Positions 62,285 to 64,000 of a DNA stretch of 64,000 nucleotides are shown in pieces. Origin of the DNA: JBHJHP01 sp042219825 (lineage in GTDB: Bacteria; Bacteroidota; Bacteroidia; Bacteroidales; UBA5342); NCBI RefSeq assembly GCF_042219825.1, contig NZ_JBHJHQ010000006.1, positions 372,001 to 436,000 of the forward strand, read 5' to 3'. The notes below the pieces were generated by a model. The model made no database searches, had not been told where the DNA came from, and saw only the letters and a program-made list of their open reading frames with translations. The position numbers and the translations under genes are program-made. Each line of letters starts with the position of its first letter. Position 1 is the stretch's first letter.

Positions 62285-63100
62285 ATGATTAAAATTGATC
62301 AACTCACATTTGCTTACCGTAAACAGTCGGCATTATACAATCAGCTTACGCTTGATATTCAGGGTGGAAGTATTGTAGGCCTGCTTGGAAAAAACGGTGC
62401 CGGCAAGACAACACTGTTGAAGCTCATTGCCGGATTGTTACAAACACAAGATAAAGGTAGTATTGAGACTCTAGGTTTTAAGCCCGGATGCAGAAACCCT
62501 GAATTGTTGCGGGATATTTTCTTTATTCCGGAAGAGTTTGAATTGCCTTCAGTATCCATGAAGGATTTTGTAAGTGCCATTCGCGGGTTTTATCCCGGAT
62601 TTGACACAAAAAAAATGGACCGGATACTTTTGGATTTTGAATTGGATCCGGGACGGAAGCTTAACAAGCTCTCTTATGGACAGAAAAAGAAATTTCTGAT
62701 CGCAGTGACTTTGTCCTGTGGCAGCAAGCTTTTAATCCTTGATGAACCGACCAATGGCCTGGATATTCCTTCAAAGGCCGTATTCAGAAAAGTGATTTCC
62801 GGTGCGTTGACTGAAGATCAGCTGGTACTGATATCAACGCATCAGGTTAAGGATATTGAGACCATAATTGACAAGGTGATCATTGTGGATCAGGGCACTA
62901 TTATACTGAACCACAGCATCTATGATATTACAGAAAAGTTTTCTTTTAAATCGGTAACAGATCCGGATAAGTATCAACCACTGTATCAGGAGGCGGTTCC
63001 GGGTGGATATAAGATTGTCACTCCACGAAACGGAGAGGAGACCGACCTGGATATTGAGATTTTATTTAATGCAGCCACCAAAGGCATCAATTTCGACTAA
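62285..63100 (+). CDS. ABC transporter ATP-binding protein
   Basis: The nucleotide-binding domain has Walker A GLLGKNGAGKTTLLKL (residues 34-49), a degenerate signature LSYGQKKK, and Walker B LLILDEPTNGLD. The C-terminal 70 residues are a family tail. In this class (YtrB/CcmA-like), two ATPases drive an ABC-2 permease in export of unknown small molecules or in antibiotic response. It is first of an operon with the permease and a GntR regulator, the usual order for YtrA-regulated ABC systems, though here the regulator is last. Confidence 0.92.
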   Translation: MIKIDQLTFAYRKQSALYNQLTLDIQGGSIVGLLGKNGAGKTTLLKLIAGLLQTQDKGSIETLGFKPGCRNPELLRDIFFIPEEFELPSVSMKDFVSAIRGFYPGFDTKKMDRILLDFELDPGRKLNKLSYGQKKKFLIAVTLSCGSKLLILDEPTNGLDIPSKAVFRKVISGALTEDQLVLISTHQVKDIETIIDKVIIVDQGTIILNHSIYDITEKFSFKSVTDPDKYQPLYQEAVPGGYKIVTPRNGEETDLDIEILFNAATKGINFD

Positions 63101-63108
63101 AAAAGCTT

Positions 63109-63900
63109 ATGATTATGAATAGTATACAATCCATTTTTAGTATCAAACGTTTCGGTTTACTCATCAGGCGCGAAGTGATCATGAAACGGTCTTTTCTTTT
63201 AATCGCCTCGGTAGGATTATTTATTGCCATTACAGCAGTGACCCTTTTTATCCTCGGAGTGGATCGCAATTACAGAAGCTGGGATATTAATAAACAATCC
63301 GCTCTTTTTCTGGCTCTTTTTGCAATCTGTGGAATTGTGTTTTCCGGAACAGCTTTTCCTGCATTCAGAAATTCGAAAAAGACCATGGATTATCTGCTGA
63401 TACCAAATTCAATGACCGAAAAATATTTATTTGAAGTTTTGTTCAGGATTTTAATCTATATCCTTGTATTTCCGGTACTGTTTTGGCTGGCCGCCAATTT
63501 TGCAGGAGCCATATTTAACAGCTTTACAACTACTCATTATGAGTTGGGATATAATCTTTGGACGCCATTTAAAATGATCCATAAGGAAGTTCACTTTACA
63601 CAAGGAGAGGTTACTATCTATGCCATGGTATTGTTTTTAATTTCCATTCCGTTTACCGGATCTGCTTTCTTTTCAAAAGCTCCGCTATTTAAGACCCTCA
63701 TTTTTTTAGCTGTTCTTATAGGTACATATTGGTTATATGGCTGGATCCTGGATGAAATATTTGGTTTTACACATGCACATGGCTTTGATCCTGATATAAC
63801 AAAAGAAACCGGGATGAATATAGTTACGTCTGTTTTGGTTTTTTCAACTCTTGTGTTACATGCATCTGCGTTTTTCAGGTTAAAGGAGAAGGAGGTTTAA
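63109..63900 (+). CDS. ABC-2 type permease
   Basis: The 263-residue protein is predicted to have six transmembrane helices, at about 27-45, 65-85, 108-130, 165-185, 190-215 and 240-258. The N-terminus IKRFGLLIRREVIMKRSFLL resembles other ABC-2 permeases of this phylum. It starts 8 bases after the ATPase gene and ends one base before the regulator start. It would form the membrane channel for the ATPase; the substrate is unknown. An ATG at 63115 is an alternative start. Confidence 0.82.
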   Translation: MIMNSIQSIFSIKRFGLLIRREVIMKRSFLLIASVGLFIAITAVTLFILGVDRNYRSWDINKQSALFLALFAICGIVFSGTAFPAFRNSKKTMDYLLIPNSMTEKYLFEVLFRILIYILVFPVLFWLAANFAGAIFNSFTTTHYELGYNLWTPFKMIHKEVHFTQGEVTIYAMVLFLISIPFTGSAFFSKAPLFKTLIFLAVLIGTYWLYGWILDEIFGFTHAHGFDPDITKETGMNIVTSVLVFSTLVLHASAFFRLKEKEV

Positions 63901-63901
63901 T

Positions 63902-64000
63902 ATGGAATTTAAAAATACCAAAAGTATCTTTCAGCAAATTGGTGATACCATTTGTGAGAAGATACTGAATGAAGTATATCATCCCGGCGATCGTTTACCT
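63902..64000 (+). CDS. GntR-family regulator, YtrA type (3' end missing)
   Basis: Only 33 residues lie in the window: KSIFQQIGDTICEKILNEVY followed by HPGDRLP. This is the first helix and the turn of a GntR winged helix, and the 'IFQQI.D.I..KIL...Y.PGDRLP' form is typical of the short YtrA subfamily. It follows the permease at once, so it is probably the repressor of this operon acting at the palindrome at 62249-62270. Confidence 0.85.
   Translation, partial: MEFKNTKSIFQQIGDTICEKILNEVYHPGDRLP

Overview
The window reads as chromosomal DNA of a free-living member of the Bacteroidota, probably near the Bacteroidales/Marinilabiliales. This placement is an inference. The signs are: two secreted proteins ending in the C-terminal sorting domain used by the type IX secretion system (1639-2940, 8327-10837); promoters of the Bacteroidota form (TTG, 19-21 bases, TAnnTTTG); few Shine-Dalgarno sites; a single-chain PurL; and many small intergenic repeats of kinds common in this phylum. 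I saw no rRNA, tRNA, CRISPR array, phage or intact insertion sequence.

Layout. 1-8106: end of a class V aminotransferase-fold gene, a T9SS cargo protein, an rbfA-methyltransferase-LolC/E-type permease operon, and mutS2. 8327-10837 (minus): a DUF3160 secreted protein. 11231-17883: a tetR-controlled RND efflux operon (TolC, adaptor, pump) ending in a small PII-like gene and a strong terminator. 18075-27040: a vWA lipoprotein, a beta-propeller-like lipoprotein, then a tight operon of FHA protein, PP2C phosphatase, Ser/Thr kinase and PEGA-repeat protein, also closed by a terminator. 27211-38158: housekeeping genes purL, pheT, argS, a GNAT protein and trhO, with a 0.8-kb repeat-filled gap before pheT. 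38322-39813: two membrane or exported proteins of unknown function. 40188-50322: a divergent GntR regulator and a six-gene catabolic cluster (E2, fused E1, PHP protein, aldolase/SDR fusion, zinc-type dehydrogenase, SDR). 50407-57553: three envelope proteins, a patatin, a NifX-like/small-protein trio, and a GH15-SDR pair. 58104-64000: a lipoprotein, FMN reductase, DUF4260 protein, Hsp20, thioredoxin, ferredoxin-nitroreductase, and an ABC transporter with the start of its YtrA-like GntR regulator.

The most interesting systems are three. First, the FHA/PP2C/kinase/PEGA operon looks like a self-contained phosphosignalling unit spanning the inner membrane, with no type VI secretion genes nearby. 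Second, the GntR cluster couples a class II aldolase, three dehydrogenases and a dedicated 2-oxo acid dehydrogenase-type E1/E2 to an unknown substrate. Its control region has two matching 18-bp operators, one of them over both -33 boxes of the divergent promoters. Third, five intergenic sites hold degenerate arrays with an exact 7-base period, and the gap before pheT holds two copies of a roughly 130-base compound element of hairpins plus a 42-base perfect palindrome.
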